Source of the DNA: Burkholderiales bacterium
GTDB lineage: Bacteria > Pseudomonadota > Gammaproteobacteria > Burkholderiales > Burkholderiaceae_C
Length of the DNA stretch: 59,293 nt
NCBI GenBank assembly: GCA_028868895.1
Contig: JAGWTP010000009.1
Coordinates: 1-59,293 of the forward strand
Direction: 5' to 3'
Shown here one piece after another: positions 16,822 to 24,805 of the stretch. The notes under the pieces are model-generated. The model searched no databases. It saw only the letters and a program-made list of their open reading frames with translations, and had not been told where the DNA came from. Position numbers and translations under genes: made by a program. Position 1 is the stretch's first letter. The number at the start of each line of letters is the position of its first letter.

Positions 16822-17913
16822 ATGCGCAAGACCCTGCTCGACGCCGCGTTGCCGATCGGCGCGCTGATCGCGGCGCTGCTCGTGTTCGGCGTGTTCGTGC
16901 GGCTCGGCGGCGTGAGCCCGGTGCAGACCTGGGTGCTGCTGTTCGAGGGCGCGTTCGGCGACTGGTTCTCGTGGCAGAACACGCTCACGCGTGCCGCCCC
17001 GCTGATGCTCACGGCGCTGTGCGTGGCGCTGCCGGCGCGCGCCGGGCTGGTCATCATCGGCGGTGAAGGCGCGCTGGTGCTCGGCGGCCTGGCGGCGGCC
17101 GGCCTGCCGTACCTGACGCCGCTGCCGGGCAACGTGATCGGCACAGTGCTGCTGTGCGCGGCCGCGTTCGCGGTCGGTGCCGCGTGGATCGCGCTGGCCG
17201 GCGCCCTGCGCCAGTACCGCGGCGTCAACGAGACCATCAGCAGCCTGCTGCTCGCCTACACCGCGATCGCGATCTTCAAGCAGCTGGTCGAAGGCCCGAT
17301 GCGCGACCCGGCAACGCTGAACAAGCCCTCGACCCGTTCGCTCGACGAAGCGCTGCGCATCGGCGGCATCGCCGGCTCGGACGTGCACTGGGGACTGGTG
17401 ATCGGCGTGGTCGCGTGCATCGTGCTCGGGCTGTGGCTGGCGCTGACGGCGCGCGGCTTCGCGGTGCGGGTGGTCGGCGGCAACCCGCGCACCGCCCAAC
17501 TGGTGGGCCTGCCGGCGAGCGCGCTGATCCTGCTGGCCTGCGGCCTGGGCGGCGGTTGCGCGGGGCTGGCCGGCGCGATCGAGGTTGCCGCGGTCCAGAC
17601 CAACGCCAACGCATCGCTGATCGCCGGTTACGGCTATGCCGGCATCCTGGTGTCGTTCATCGCGCGCCACAACCCGTTTGCGATCATTCCGGTGGCGATC
17701 CTGTTCGGCGGTTTCGGCGCTGCAGGCAGCCTGCTGCAACGCCGCCTCGACCTGCCCGACGCCTCGGTGCAGGTGCTGCAAGGGATCGCGTTCGTCATGA
17801 TCCTGGCCAGCGAGGCGCTGCGTGGCGTCGACTGGAAGGCCGCCGGCGCGCGCTTCCGGCGTTCGGCGGTGCGCGGTGACGTGCAGGTGGCGGCGGCAGG
17901 GACGTCGACATGA
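16822..17913 (+). CDS. ABC transporter permease (simple-sugar/nucleoside type), subunit 1
   Basis: 363 residues, strongly hydrophobic with about 8-10 membrane segments (for example LPIGALIAALLVFGVFV near the N-terminus and SALILLACGLGGGCAGLAGAIEV later). The conserved permease loop reads RGFAVRVVGGNPRTAQLVGL, the binding-protein-dependent permease signature of the BMP/RbsC group. It follows the binding protein by 24 bases. Inner-membrane channel of the BMP importer. Pairing with a second, different permease is normal for Nup-type systems. Confidence 0.92.
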   Translation: MRKTLLDAALPIGALIAALLVFGVFVRLGGVSPVQTWVLLFEGAFGDWFSWQNTLTRAAPLMLTALCVALPARAGLVIIGGEGALVLGGLAAAGLPYLTPLPGNVIGTVLLCAAAFAVGAAWIALAGALRQYRGVNETISSLLLAYTAIAIFKQLVEGPMRDPATLNKPSTRSLDEALRIGGIAGSDVHWGLVIGVVACIVLGLWLALTARGFAVRVVGGNPRTAQLVGLPASALILLACGLGGGCAGLAGAIEVAAVQTNANASLIAGYGYAGILVSFIARHNPFAIIPVAILFGGFGAAGSLLQRRLDLPDASVQVLQGIAFVMILASEALRGVDWKAAGARFRRSAVRGDVQVAAAGTST

Positions 17914-17996
17914 GTCGACACCGTTTCGGCTCCGGTCGTTTCGACGCAGAGGCGGCGGGTCGAGTGGGCTCGTGGCCGCAAGTGCGCCCGGACACC

Positions 17997-18049
17997 AGGA
18001 AGGCAGGACCGAGAAAGCCCTTCCTGGCGTCTTTGCGCCCTCGTGGCAA
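17997..18049 (-). repeat. Copy A of a short dispersed intergenic repeat, with hairpin
   Basis: In the 174-bp gap between the two permease genes. A 9-bp stem CCAGGAAGG (17997-18005) / CCTTCCTGG (18021-18029) is followed by a block whose minus strand (18049 to 18023) reads GCCACGAGGGCGCAAAGACG and onward, matching copy B at 22577-22604 in about 24 of 28 positions but in inverted orientation. The unusual gap within a transporter operon suggests insertion of a repeat element. Effect on permease 2 expression is possible. Confidence 0.6.
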
Positions 18050-18087
18050 CTTCCGTTCGGCACCACCCATCACGGCTGGATGAGCAC

Positions 18088-19008
18088 ATGACTTCCAGCG
18101 TGTCGATGCACTTCCTCTTCGCCATCCTCGGTGGTGCGTTGCGCGTGGGGGTGCCGTTCCTGTTCGTCAGCCTGGGCGAGTGCCTGACCGAGAAGTCCGG
18201 CCGCATCAACCTCGGGCTCGAGGGCGTGCTGGTGCTGTCGGCGGTGGCCGGGTTCGGCGGCTCGTACCTCAGCGGGTCGCCGTGGATCGGCGTGCTCGCG
18301 GCCGCGGCGGCGGGGGCGTCGCTGGCGCTGCTGCATGGCCTGCTGTGCTCGCTGCCGCGCGTCAACGACGTCGCCACCGGCATCGCCCTGATGCTGCTGG
18401 GCACCGGCCTGGCGTTCTACCTCGGCAAGCCCCTGATCCAGCCACAGGCCGCACAGTTGGTGCCGCTCGCGCTCGGAGCCTGGAGCGGCTCGCAAGTGCT
18501 GCGGGCGGCGCTGGAAGTCAACCCGCTGCTGCCGCTGGGCCTGCTGCTCGCGCTGGCGATGTACGCGGGCTTCGCGCGCACCCGCTGGGGCCTGCTGGTG
18601 CGCCTGGCCGGCGACTCGGCCAGCGCGACCAGGGCACTGGGCTACTCGGTCAACGGCATTCGCATTGCCGCGACCGCCGCCGGCGGCGCGATCGCCGGGC
18701 TCGGCGGCGCCTCGCTGACACTGTTCTACCCGGGCAGTTGGAGCGAAGGCATCTCGAGTGGGCAGGGCCTGATCGCGGTGGCGTTGGTGATCTTCGCGCG
18801 CTGGAGCCCGCTGCGCTGCGTCGGCGCGGCCGCGCTGTTCGGTGGTGCCGGCGCCATCGGGCCGGCGCTGCAGTCGATCGGCGTCAGCCAGGGCTACTAC
18901 CTCTTCGGCGCGGTGCCTTACGTGCTGACGCTGGTGATCCTGGTCGTCAGTTGCCGGCCCGGCAAGGTGGCGCAAGGCAGCCCCGGCGAACTCTCATCGG
19001 CGCGCTGA
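18088..19008 (+). CDS. ABC transporter permease (simple-sugar/nucleoside type), subunit 2
   Basis: 306 residues with about 8 hydrophobic segments. LTEKSGRINLGLEGVLVLSAVAGFGGSY is the typical start of the second BMP-importer permease, and TRALGYSVNGIRIAATAAGGAIAGLGG the conserved loop. ATG 18088 chosen; a frame from 18043 adds unlike residues. Separated from permease 1 by a repeat-containing gap. Forms the heterodimeric membrane channel with the upstream permease. Confidence 0.92.
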   Translation: MTSSVSMHFLFAILGGALRVGVPFLFVSLGECLTEKSGRINLGLEGVLVLSAVAGFGGSYLSGSPWIGVLAAAAAGASLALLHGLLCSLPRVNDVATGIALMLLGTGLAFYLGKPLIQPQAAQLVPLALGAWSGSQVLRAALEVNPLLPLGLLLALAMYAGFARTRWGLLVRLAGDSASATRALGYSVNGIRIAATAAGGAIAGLGGASLTLFYPGSWSEGISSGQGLIAVALVIFARWSPLRCVGAAALFGGAGAIGPALQSIGVSQGYYLFGAVPYVLTLVILVVSCRPGKVAQGSPGELSSAR

Positions 19009-19033
19009 TGCGCGCACCCACGGCATACGGACC

Positions 19034-20104
19034 ATGAGCGGACTCGGGGGGCTGAACAAATCGCCGAGCGGCGTCGTCATCGGACTGGTGCAGTCGCAAC
19101 TGCCGTTGGTCGAGACACCGGCGCAATTGCGAGCGCAGGCCGAGCGCATCGTCGCGATGGTCGGCAAGGCGCGGCGCAACAACGCCGGGCTCGACCTGGT
19201 CGTGTTCCCCGAGTACGCGCTGCACGGCCTGTCGATGAGCATCGCGCCCGAACTGATGTGTTCCATGGACGGCCCCGAGGTCGCGTCGTTCAAGGCGGCG
19301 TGTGCCGAGCACAAGGTCTGGGGCTGCTTCTCGATCATGGAGTTCAACCCGCACGGCAACCCGTACAACACCGGCATCGTGATCGACGCCACCGGCGCGC
19401 TCGCGCTGTACTACCGCAAGCTGCATCCCTGGGTGCCGGTCGAGGCCTGGGAGCCGGGCAACCTGGGCATCCCGGTGATCGACGGGCCGAAGGGCTGCAA
19501 GCTCGCGCTGATCATCTGCCACGACGGCATGTTCCCCGAGATGGCGCGCGAGTGCGCCTACAAGGGCGCCGAGATCATGCTGCGCACGGCCGGCTACACC
19601 GCGCCGCTCCGTCATGCGTGGCGCATCACCAACCAGGCCAACGCGTTCCAGAACCTGATGGTGACGGCGAGCGTGTGCCTGGCCGGCAGCGACGGCACCT
19701 TCGACTCGATGGGCGAGGCGATGGTCTGCAATTTCGACGGCACCTTGATGGTCGAGGGCGGCGGCCGAGCCGACGAGGTCGTGACCTGCGAGGTGCGGCC
19801 CGACCTCGTGCGCGAGGCGCGCATTCACTGGAGCGTCGAGAACAATCCCTACCAGCTCTGGCACCGCGGCTACACGGCAGTGCAGGGCGGGGCGATGGAC
19901 TGCCCTTACACGTTCATGCACGACATGGTCAACGGACGCTACCGCCTGCCGTGGGAGGCCGAGGTCGTGCACACCGACGGCACCTCTTGCGGCTTCGCGG
20001 CGCCCACCCGCACCCATGCACCCGACAACCTGCGCCCCGCCGCAGCCCCCGCCGATGCAGCCGCCACGTCGGCAGCGGCGGGCCCGCGGCGGCGCAGCGC
20101 CTGA
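19034..20104 (+). CDS. amiF: Formamidase (AmiF-type, nitrilase superfamily)
   Basis: Cytoplasmic amidohydrolase cleaving formamide to formate and ammonium. 356 residues. Nitrilase triad E60 ([10 protein letters not shown]), K129 (YYRKLHPW) and C162 ([14 protein letters not shown]) at the positions known for AmiF, and formamidase-specific stretches such as [19 protein letters not shown] and [14 protein letters not shown]. The last ~25 residues are an Ala/Pro-rich tail not typical for the family. Lying between the permease and BiuH genes in one run, it may act on a small amide entering by the same importer; formamide itself is the family substrate, any other is inference. Confidence 0.88.
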   Translation: MSGLGGLNKSPSGVVIGLVQSQLPLVETPAQLRAQAERIVAMVGKARRNNAGLDLVVFPEYALHGLSMSIAPELMCSMDGPEVASFKAACAEHKVWGCFSIMEFNPHGNPYNTGIVIDATGALALYYRKLHPWVPVEAWEPGNLGIPVIDGPKGCKLALIICHDGMFPEMARECAYKGAEIMLRTAGYTAPLRHAWRITNQANAFQNLMVTASVCLAGSDGTFDSMGEAMVCNFDGTLMVEGGGRADEVVTCEVRPDLVREARIHWSVENNPYQLWHRGYTAVQGGAMDCPYTFMHDMVNGRYRLPWEAEVVHTDGTSCGFAAPTRTHAPDNLRPAAAPADAAATSAAAGPRRRSA

Positions 20105-20121
20105 CACAAGGAGCTCCCGCC

Positions 20122-20820
20122 GTGCCGACGCCTGCCTTCGTGGACGCCGACCCCTACCCCTGGCCGTACGACGGGGATCTGCAGCCCGCCAACACCGCGC
20201 TGGTCGTGATCGACATGCAGACCGACTTCTGCGGCGTCGGTGGCTATGTCGACAAGATGGGCTACGACCTGTCGCTCACCCGTGCGCCGATCGCGCCGAT
20301 TCGCACGCTGATGGCGCGCATGCGCGCGCTCGGCTTTCACATCATCCACACCCGCGAAGGCCACCGACCCGATCTCTCGGACCTGCCCGCAAACAAGCGC
20401 TGGCGCTCGCGCCGCATCGGCTCGAACGGCGCCGGAATCGGTGACGCCGGGCCGTGCGGGCGCATCCTGGTGCGCGGCGAGCCGGGCTGGCAGATCATCG
20501 ACGAGCTGGCGCCGCTGCCCGGTGAAGTGATCATCGACAAGCCCGGCAAGGGGTCGTTCTGCGCCACCGACCTGGAGCTGGTCCTGCGAACTCGCGGCAT
20601 CACGAACCTGCTGCTTGCCGGCATCACCACCGACGTGTGCGTGCACACCACGATGCGCGAAGCCAACGACCGCGGTTTCGAGTGCCTGCTGCTCGACGAC
20701 TGCACCGCGGCCACCGACCTCGGCAATCACCTGGCGGCCCTGAAGATGGTGACGATGCAAGGCGGCGTGTTCGGGGCGGTGGCGTCCTCGATCGCGGTGC
20801 TCGAAGGGCTCGGCGCATGA
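20122..20820 (+). CDS. biuH: Biuret amidohydrolase BiuH (isochorismatase-like cysteine hydrolase)
   Basis: Hydrolyses biuret to allophanate and ammonium in the cytoplasm. 232 residues from GTG 20122, with AAGGAG about 8 bases upstream. Catalytic triad D31 (VVIDMQTDF), K140 ([10 protein letters not shown]) and C173 ([12 protein letters not shown]). [38 protein letters not shown] and [12 protein letters not shown] follow the characterised rhizobial BiuH very closely, including the MQGGVFG glutamine segment that contacts the substrate. Its product is the substrate of AtzF encoded in the first half of the cluster. Few other family members fit this well. Confidence 0.93.
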   Translation: MPTPAFVDADPYPWPYDGDLQPANTALVVIDMQTDFCGVGGYVDKMGYDLSLTRAPIAPIRTLMARMRALGFHIIHTREGHRPDLSDLPANKRWRSRRIGSNGAGIGDAGPCGRILVRGEPGWQIIDELAPLPGEVIIDKPGKGSFCATDLELVLRTRGITNLLLAGITTDVCVHTTMREANDRGFECLLLDDCTAATDLGNHLAALKMVTMQGGVFGAVASSIAVLEGLGA

Positions 20821-20958
20821 GCGCCGACCGACCGCCGCCGTGGACAACCCTGCGCCGTGCCATGCCAATGTCCTTGAACAGCCGGAAGGTAGGCCAGTGA
20901 GCCTGTCCGGCCGCCCGAAAGACAGATTCATCGCAACGCAACGTACGGAGCGTGCCGG

Positions 20959-22548
20959 ATGACCGCCCCCCTCGACCCCAAGCCCGCCGCCACCGGCGCA
21001 CTGGCGCTCGAAACGCTGGAGCTGACGAAGCGCTTCGGCAGCTTCACCGCGATGGACGCCGTCAGCCTGACGGTGGCCGCGGGTTCGGTGCACGCATTGC
21101 TCGGCGAGAACGGCGCTGGCAAGAGCACGCTGGTGAAGTGCGTGGCCGGCTCGCAGCGGCCTGAGAGCGGGTCGGTGCTGATCGACGGCCGCGAGCACGA
21201 CATCGCCTCGCCGGTGGTGGCGCGCGCGCTGGGCATCGGCATGGTCTACCAGCACTTCACGCTCGCGCCGGGCATGAACGTGGCCGAGAACCTGCTGCTC
21301 GCCGGCGGCCGCACGCCGGCGCTGATCGACTGGAAGAAGGAGCGCGCGGCCCTGAGCACGTTTCTGAAGACCACGCCGTTCAAGCTCGACCTCGACGCCA
21401 CGCCGGCTGGCCTGGCGGCCGGCGAAAAACAGAAGCTCGAGTTGCTCAAGCAGCTCTACCTCAAGCCGCGCCTGCTGATCCTGGACGAGCCGACCTCCGT
21501 GCTCACGCCGCAAGAGGCCGACGAGGTGCTCGCCTATGTGCGCGCGGTGGCGCGGCGCGGCGAGTGCACGGTGCTGATGATCACGCACAAGTTCCGCGAG
21601 GTGATGGCCTACGCCGACGAGGTGACGGTGCTGCGTCGCGGCCGTCGCGTGCACGGCGCGCGGGTGGCGGCCACCACGCCCGAGCAGCTGGCGCAGGCGA
21701 TGATCGGCGAGTCGGCCGCGGGCGCTTCGTCGATCGTGGCCGAGGGCAGCGCGGCGCCGCGCGCGGCCACCGCGGCAAGCGCGGTGATCGCGCTGCAAGT
21801 CGAAGGCCTGAGCGCGCTCGGCGACCGCGGCATGCTGGCGGTACAAGGCCTGAGCCTGAACGTGCGCCAGGGCGAGATCCTGGGCATCGCCGGCGTCTCG
21901 GGCAATGGCCAGCGCGAACTGGTCGAAGCGCTGGTCGGCCAGCGGCCGCGCGCGGCCGGCACGGTGCGCGTGGCCGGCGTTCCGTATCGGGCGCGGCGTT
22001 CCGAGAACCGCGTGCTGCAGTTGCGCGCGCTGCCCGAGGAGCCACTGCGCAACGCCTGTGTCGGTGCACTCAGTGTGGCGCAGAACATGGCGCTGCGCGA
22101 CTTCGACGAAGCGCCGCTCAAGCGCGGCTGGTTGCGCTTCGACGCCTGGCGCGAACGCGCGCGCGCGTGGATCGAGGAGTACGGCGTGAAGACGCGCGGC
22201 GAGAACGCGCCGATCGCCAGCCTGTCGGGCGGCAACGTGCAGCGTGCCGTGCTGGCGCGCGAACTCGCCGGCACGATCCAGGTGCTGATCGCCGCGAACC
22301 CGGTGTTCGGCCTGGACTTCGCGGCCGTGGCCGAGATCCACGCGCGCCTGCTGCAGGTGCGCGCAAAAGGCGGCGCGGTGCTGCTGATCAGCGAAGACCT
22401 CGACGAACTGCTCGAACTGAGCGACCGCATCGCGGTGATGAGCGAAGGCCGCATCGTGTTCGAGACACCGGCCGCCGGGGCCGACCGGCGCTTGATCGGC
22501 TCGCACATGGGCGGCGGGCATCACGATGCGTTGCCGCAGGCGGCGTGA
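20959..22548 (+). CDS. ABC transporter ATP-binding protein with two ATPase domains (BMP importer)
   Basis: 529 residues, tandem ATPase domains like RbsA/NupA. Domain 1: Walker A GENGAGKST near residue 53, Q-loop VYQHFTLAPGMN, Walker B LLILDEPTSVLTP. Domain 2: degenerate Walker A GVSGNGQRELVEAL, signature LSGGNVQRAVLARELAG, and LIAANPVFGLDF where Walker B normally is, a usual feature of this group. Energises uptake by the upstream BMP binding protein and permeases, though it is separated from them by the formamidase and biuH genes. A 138-bp gap precedes it with nothing clear. Confidence 0.93.
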   Translation: MTAPLDPKPAATGALALETLELTKRFGSFTAMDAVSLTVAAGSVHALLGENGAGKSTLVKCVAGSQRPESGSVLIDGREHDIASPVVARALGIGMVYQHFTLAPGMNVAENLLLAGGRTPALIDWKKERAALSTFLKTTPFKLDLDATPAGLAAGEKQKLELLKQLYLKPRLLILDEPTSVLTPQEADEVLAYVRAVARRGECTVLMITHKFREVMAYADEVTVLRRGRRVHGARVAATTPEQLAQAMIGESAAGASSIVAEGSAAPRAATAASAVIALQVEGLSALGDRGMLAVQGLSLNVRQGEILGIAGVSGNGQRELVEALVGQRPRAAGTVRVAGVPYRARRSENRVLQLRALPEEPLRNACVGALSVAQNMALRDFDEAPLKRGWLRFDAWRERARAWIEEYGVKTRGENAPIASLSGGNVQRAVLARELAGTIQVLIAANPVFGLDFAAVAEIHARLLQVRAKGGAVLLISEDLDELLELSDRIAVMSEGRIVFETPAAGADRRLIGSHMGGGHHDALPQAA

Positions 22549-22576
22549 GCGGCGGTGCTGCGCCGAACTTCTTTGA

Positions 22577-22690
22577 GCCACAAAGGCGCAAAGATGCCAA
22601 GGAAATGCAGATGAGGCGCTCGCCACTGCTTGCACGCGGCTTCCAGCCGTGGCGACGACCTTTGAGTGCTTGGTGTTCCTTGGTGTTCCT
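22577..22690 (+). repeat. Copy B of the dispersed intergenic repeat plus 10-bp tandem repeat
   Basis: 22577-22604 starts GCCACAAAGGCGCAAAGATG and is related to copy A near 18023-18049 in inverted orientation. At 22671-22690 a perfect tandem of TGGTGTTCCT occurs twice. The element fills most of the 195-bp gap between the ATPase gene and the second isochorismatase gene. Sequences of this 'CACAAAGGCGCAAAGACGCCAAGGAAA' kind recur between genes in many proteobacteria, as I recall them; mobility is not shown here. Confidence 0.55.
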
Positions 22691-22743
22691 GGTGCCCCGC
22701 TTTCATTGCCCCGTTCCACACCCACCCAAGCCCGAGTTGCCGC

Positions 22744-23418
22744 ATGAAGCGAATCGACGTCCCCGCCACTCCCTTCCACTACCCGTTCTCGCCGGGCCGG
22801 ACCGCGCTCGTCGTCATCGACATGCAGCGCGACTTCGTCGAGCCCGGCGGCTTCGGCGCTTCGCTGGGCAACGACGTGACGCGGCTGCACGCCGCCATCG
22901 AACCCATCGCAACGCTGCTTGCGGCCTGGCGGGCACGCGGCTGGCCGGTCGTGCACACGCGCGAGGCGCACCGGGGCGACCTGTCGGACTGCCCGCCGGC
23001 CAAGCGCCTGCGCGGTGCGCCGCGCCTGCGCATCGGCGACGCCGGCACGATGGGGCGCTTGCTGATCCGCGGCGAGCCCGGCACCGCGATCATCCCGGCG
23101 CTCGCGCCGCTGGCGGATGAGCTCGTGATCGACAAGCCCGGCAAGGGCATGTTCTGGTCCACCGGCCTGCACGACATGCTGCAGGCGCAACGCGTGAGCC
23201 ACCTTGTCTTCACCGGCGTGACCACCGAAGTGTGCGTTCAGACCTCGATGCGCGAGGCCAACGACCGCGGCTACGACTGTCTGCTCGTGGAGGACGCGAC
23301 CGAGAGCTACTTTGCCGAGTTCAAGGCGGCGACGCTGGCGATGATCGCCGCGCAGGGCGCGATCGTCGGCTGGCATGCGCCGAGCGCCGCGCTGCTGGCG
23401 GCGCTCGATCCGGCTTGA
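22744..23418 (+). CDS. Second isochorismatase-family cysteine hydrolase, possibly triuret hydrolase (TrtA-like)
   Basis: 224 residues from ATG 22744. Triad D26 (VVIDMQRDF), K131 ([10 protein letters not shown]) and C164 ([12 protein letters not shown]), with the [18 protein letters not shown] segment shared with BiuH, but it lacks BiuH's N-terminal DADPYPWPY motif and is clearly a paralogue, not a duplicate. In this setting a triuret hydrolase is attractive: TrtA is a BiuH relative that makes carboxybiuret, the AtzE substrate, which would explain AtzEG without AtzD. Ureidoacrylate-type or other ureido amide hydrolysis are alternatives. Family certain, substrate inferred. Confidence 0.85.
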   Translation: MKRIDVPATPFHYPFSPGRTALVVIDMQRDFVEPGGFGASLGNDVTRLHAAIEPIATLLAAWRARGWPVVHTREAHRGDLSDCPPAKRLRGAPRLRIGDAGTMGRLLIRGEPGTAIIPALAPLADELVIDKPGKGMFWSTGLHDMLQAQRVSHLVFTGVTTEVCVQTSMREANDRGYDCLLVEDATESYFAEFKAATLAMIAAQGAIVGWHAPSAALLAALDPA

Positions 23419-23503
23419 TCGCGCCGGTGCGGACGCGTCCCCGTTCATTGGAACGGCTTTTGCATATCGCCGCCGGTGTTGAACATCGCAGGAGGCCCGC
23501 GCC

Positions 23504-23926
23504 ATGTTGGACAAGACGAACACCAAGTTCTCTCACGTCAAGCCGGCCGACACGCCGTGGCGCAGCGATGGCCTGCGCGACTTCTTTCTTTACAAAGACC
23601 TGGGCGTCGAGGCGGCCACCGCCGGGCGCGTGATCGCGCACCTCGTGAAGGCCAACGAGGCACCGCAGAAGGGCACCGGGTGGCACCGCCACGAGGCGGA
23701 GTTCCAGATCGTCTACATGACCAAGGGCTGGGCGCGGTTCATGTACGGCGACCAGGAGACGCTGGTCGAGGCGGGCGATTGCGTGCACCAGCGGCCCGGC
23801 ATCGTCCACTACCTGTTCGACTACTCGCCGGACATGGAATACCTGGAGATCGTCGGCCCGGCCGATTTCAGGTCGATCGACATGCCGGCGCCGTGCGAGG
23901 TACCGCCGCCCACGCCCTGGAAGTGA
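23504..23926 (+). CDS. Small cupin-domain protein
   Basis: 140 residues; single double-stranded beta-helix domain. Cupin motif 1 is GTGWHRHEAEFQIVYMTKG (metal-binding His pair and Glu-like residues near positions 66-73) and motif 2 is EAGDCVHQRPGIVHYLFDY. Probably a cytoplasmic metal-binding enzyme or small-molecule sensor. Last gene of the plus-strand nitrogen cluster, 85 bases after the second isochorismatase gene, followed by a strong hairpin. Its place suggests a part in the same pathway, but no substrate can be read from the sequence. Confidence 0.8.
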   Translation: MLDKTNTKFSHVKPADTPWRSDGLRDFFLYKDLGVEAATAGRVIAHLVKANEAPQKGTGWHRHEAEFQIVYMTKGWARFMYGDQETLVEAGDCVHQRPGIVHYLFDYSPDMEYLEIVGPADFRSIDMPAPCEVPPPTPWK

Positions 23927-23935
23927 GCTGCGGTG

Positions 23936-23956
23936 CGGCGCGGGCAGGCCGCGCCG
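23936..23956. terminator. Hairpin between convergent cupin and GST genes
   Basis: Perfect 8-bp GC stem CGGCGCGG / CCGCGCCG with a 5-base loop, placed between two convergent stop codons; suited to act in both directions. No T tract. Confidence 0.55.
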
Positions 23957-23962
23957 GCAGGG

Positions 23963-24697
23963 TCAGAAGTCCATGTCGAGTTCCTCGATCTCGTCGGGTT
24001 CGAGCTTGGCCGCGGCGACCCATTCCTGCATCTCCGGCATCGCCATGATCGTGCGGCAATAGCCGATGCAGGGTGCGTTCAGCTTCACGTCGTACGTCAG
24101 GAAGCGGGTGACCACGGGCGCGTACATCGCGTCGGCCATGCCGCGCCGGGCGCCGAACAGGTAGGGCCCGCCGTAGGTGGCGAGGCACTCGGTCCAGATC
24201 TCGACGATGCGCTCGATGTCAGGCTGCGCGCCGGCCCAGATCTTGTGGCCGGGAAAGCGCGCCTTCAGGTTCATCGGCAACGACGCGCGCAGGTTCGCGA
24301 AGCCCGAGTTCATCTCGCCGCTCACCGAGCGGCAGTGCGCGCGCGCGATGCGCTCGGCAGGCATCAGGCCGGCGTCGGGACAGATCTCGTTGAGGTACTG
24401 CGCGATCGCCAGCGTGTTCCAGACCTTGGCGCCGTCGTGGGTCAGGCACGGCACGCGGATCGAAGGCGAGAGCAGCAGCAGTTCCTTGCGCGCGTCGGCG
24501 TCGTCGGGCGAGACCATCACCTCGGTGAACTCGATGCCGGCAAAGCGCGCCAGCAGCCAGCCGCGCAACGACCACGACGAGTAGTTCTTGCTGCTCAGAG
24601 TGAGCGAGGCGGGCGCCTGGGGCGCCTGCGCGCTTCTCGTCGGCAGGGTGGCGGCCTTGCGCGCGGTCTTGGGCTTGGACGGGGTGGCAACGGGCAT
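23963..24697 (-). CDS. Glutathione S-transferase family protein
   Basis: 244 residues. A 30-residue basic, Ala/Pro-rich extension precedes the thioredoxin-like domain (LTLSSKNYSSWSLRGWLLARFAGIEFTEV), where the SSWSLR segment holds the likely glutathione-activating Ser. IRVPCLTHDGAKVWNTLAIAQYLNE is the typical GST glutathione-site region, followed by the helical C-terminal domain (GMADAMYAPVVTRFLTYD). Cytoplasmic conjugation or peroxidase role; substrate unknown. It converges with the cupin gene and is divergent from phaZ. ATG 24697 starts the extension; no better internal start is clear. Confidence 0.9.
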   Translation of the reverse strand: MPVATPSKPKTARKAATLPTRSAQAPQAPASLTLSSKNYSSWSLRGWLLARFAGIEFTEVMVSPDDADARKELLLLSPSIRVPCLTHDGAKVWNTLAIAQYLNEICPDAGLMPAERIARAHCRSVSGEMNSGFANLRASLPMNLKARFPGHKIWAGAQPDIERIVEIWTECLATYGGPYLFGARRGMADAMYAPVVTRFLTYDVKLNAPCIGYCRTIMAMPEMQEWVAAAKLEPDEIEELDMDF

Positions 24698-24805
24698 GAC
24701 GGCTCTCCGGCTCGGGTCGGCCCGCAGCGGATCGCAAGCGGCGTGCCACCCGCGCTGGCGCGTTAGTTGCAACGTGCCCCCCCACGAATCAGAGCCGGAG
24801 ACTCC

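Noticed and set aside
20637-20652. Palindrome containing GTGCGTGCAC inside biuH
   Set aside because: Within the codons for the catalytic CVHTT segment; explained by protein conservation rather than regulation.
22610-22743. Short frame starting MQMRRSPLLARGF in the gap before the second isochorismatase gene
   Set aside because: Lies in repeat-like intergenic sequence and runs out of frame into the next gene; no protein-like features.
19939-23526. Minus-strand open frame of about 1195 codons across the biuret cluster
   Set aside because: It is antisense to clearly recognised genes (biuH, ATPase, isochorismatase), has low-complexity Arg/Ala/His composition, and arises from GC3-rich codons on the other strand.
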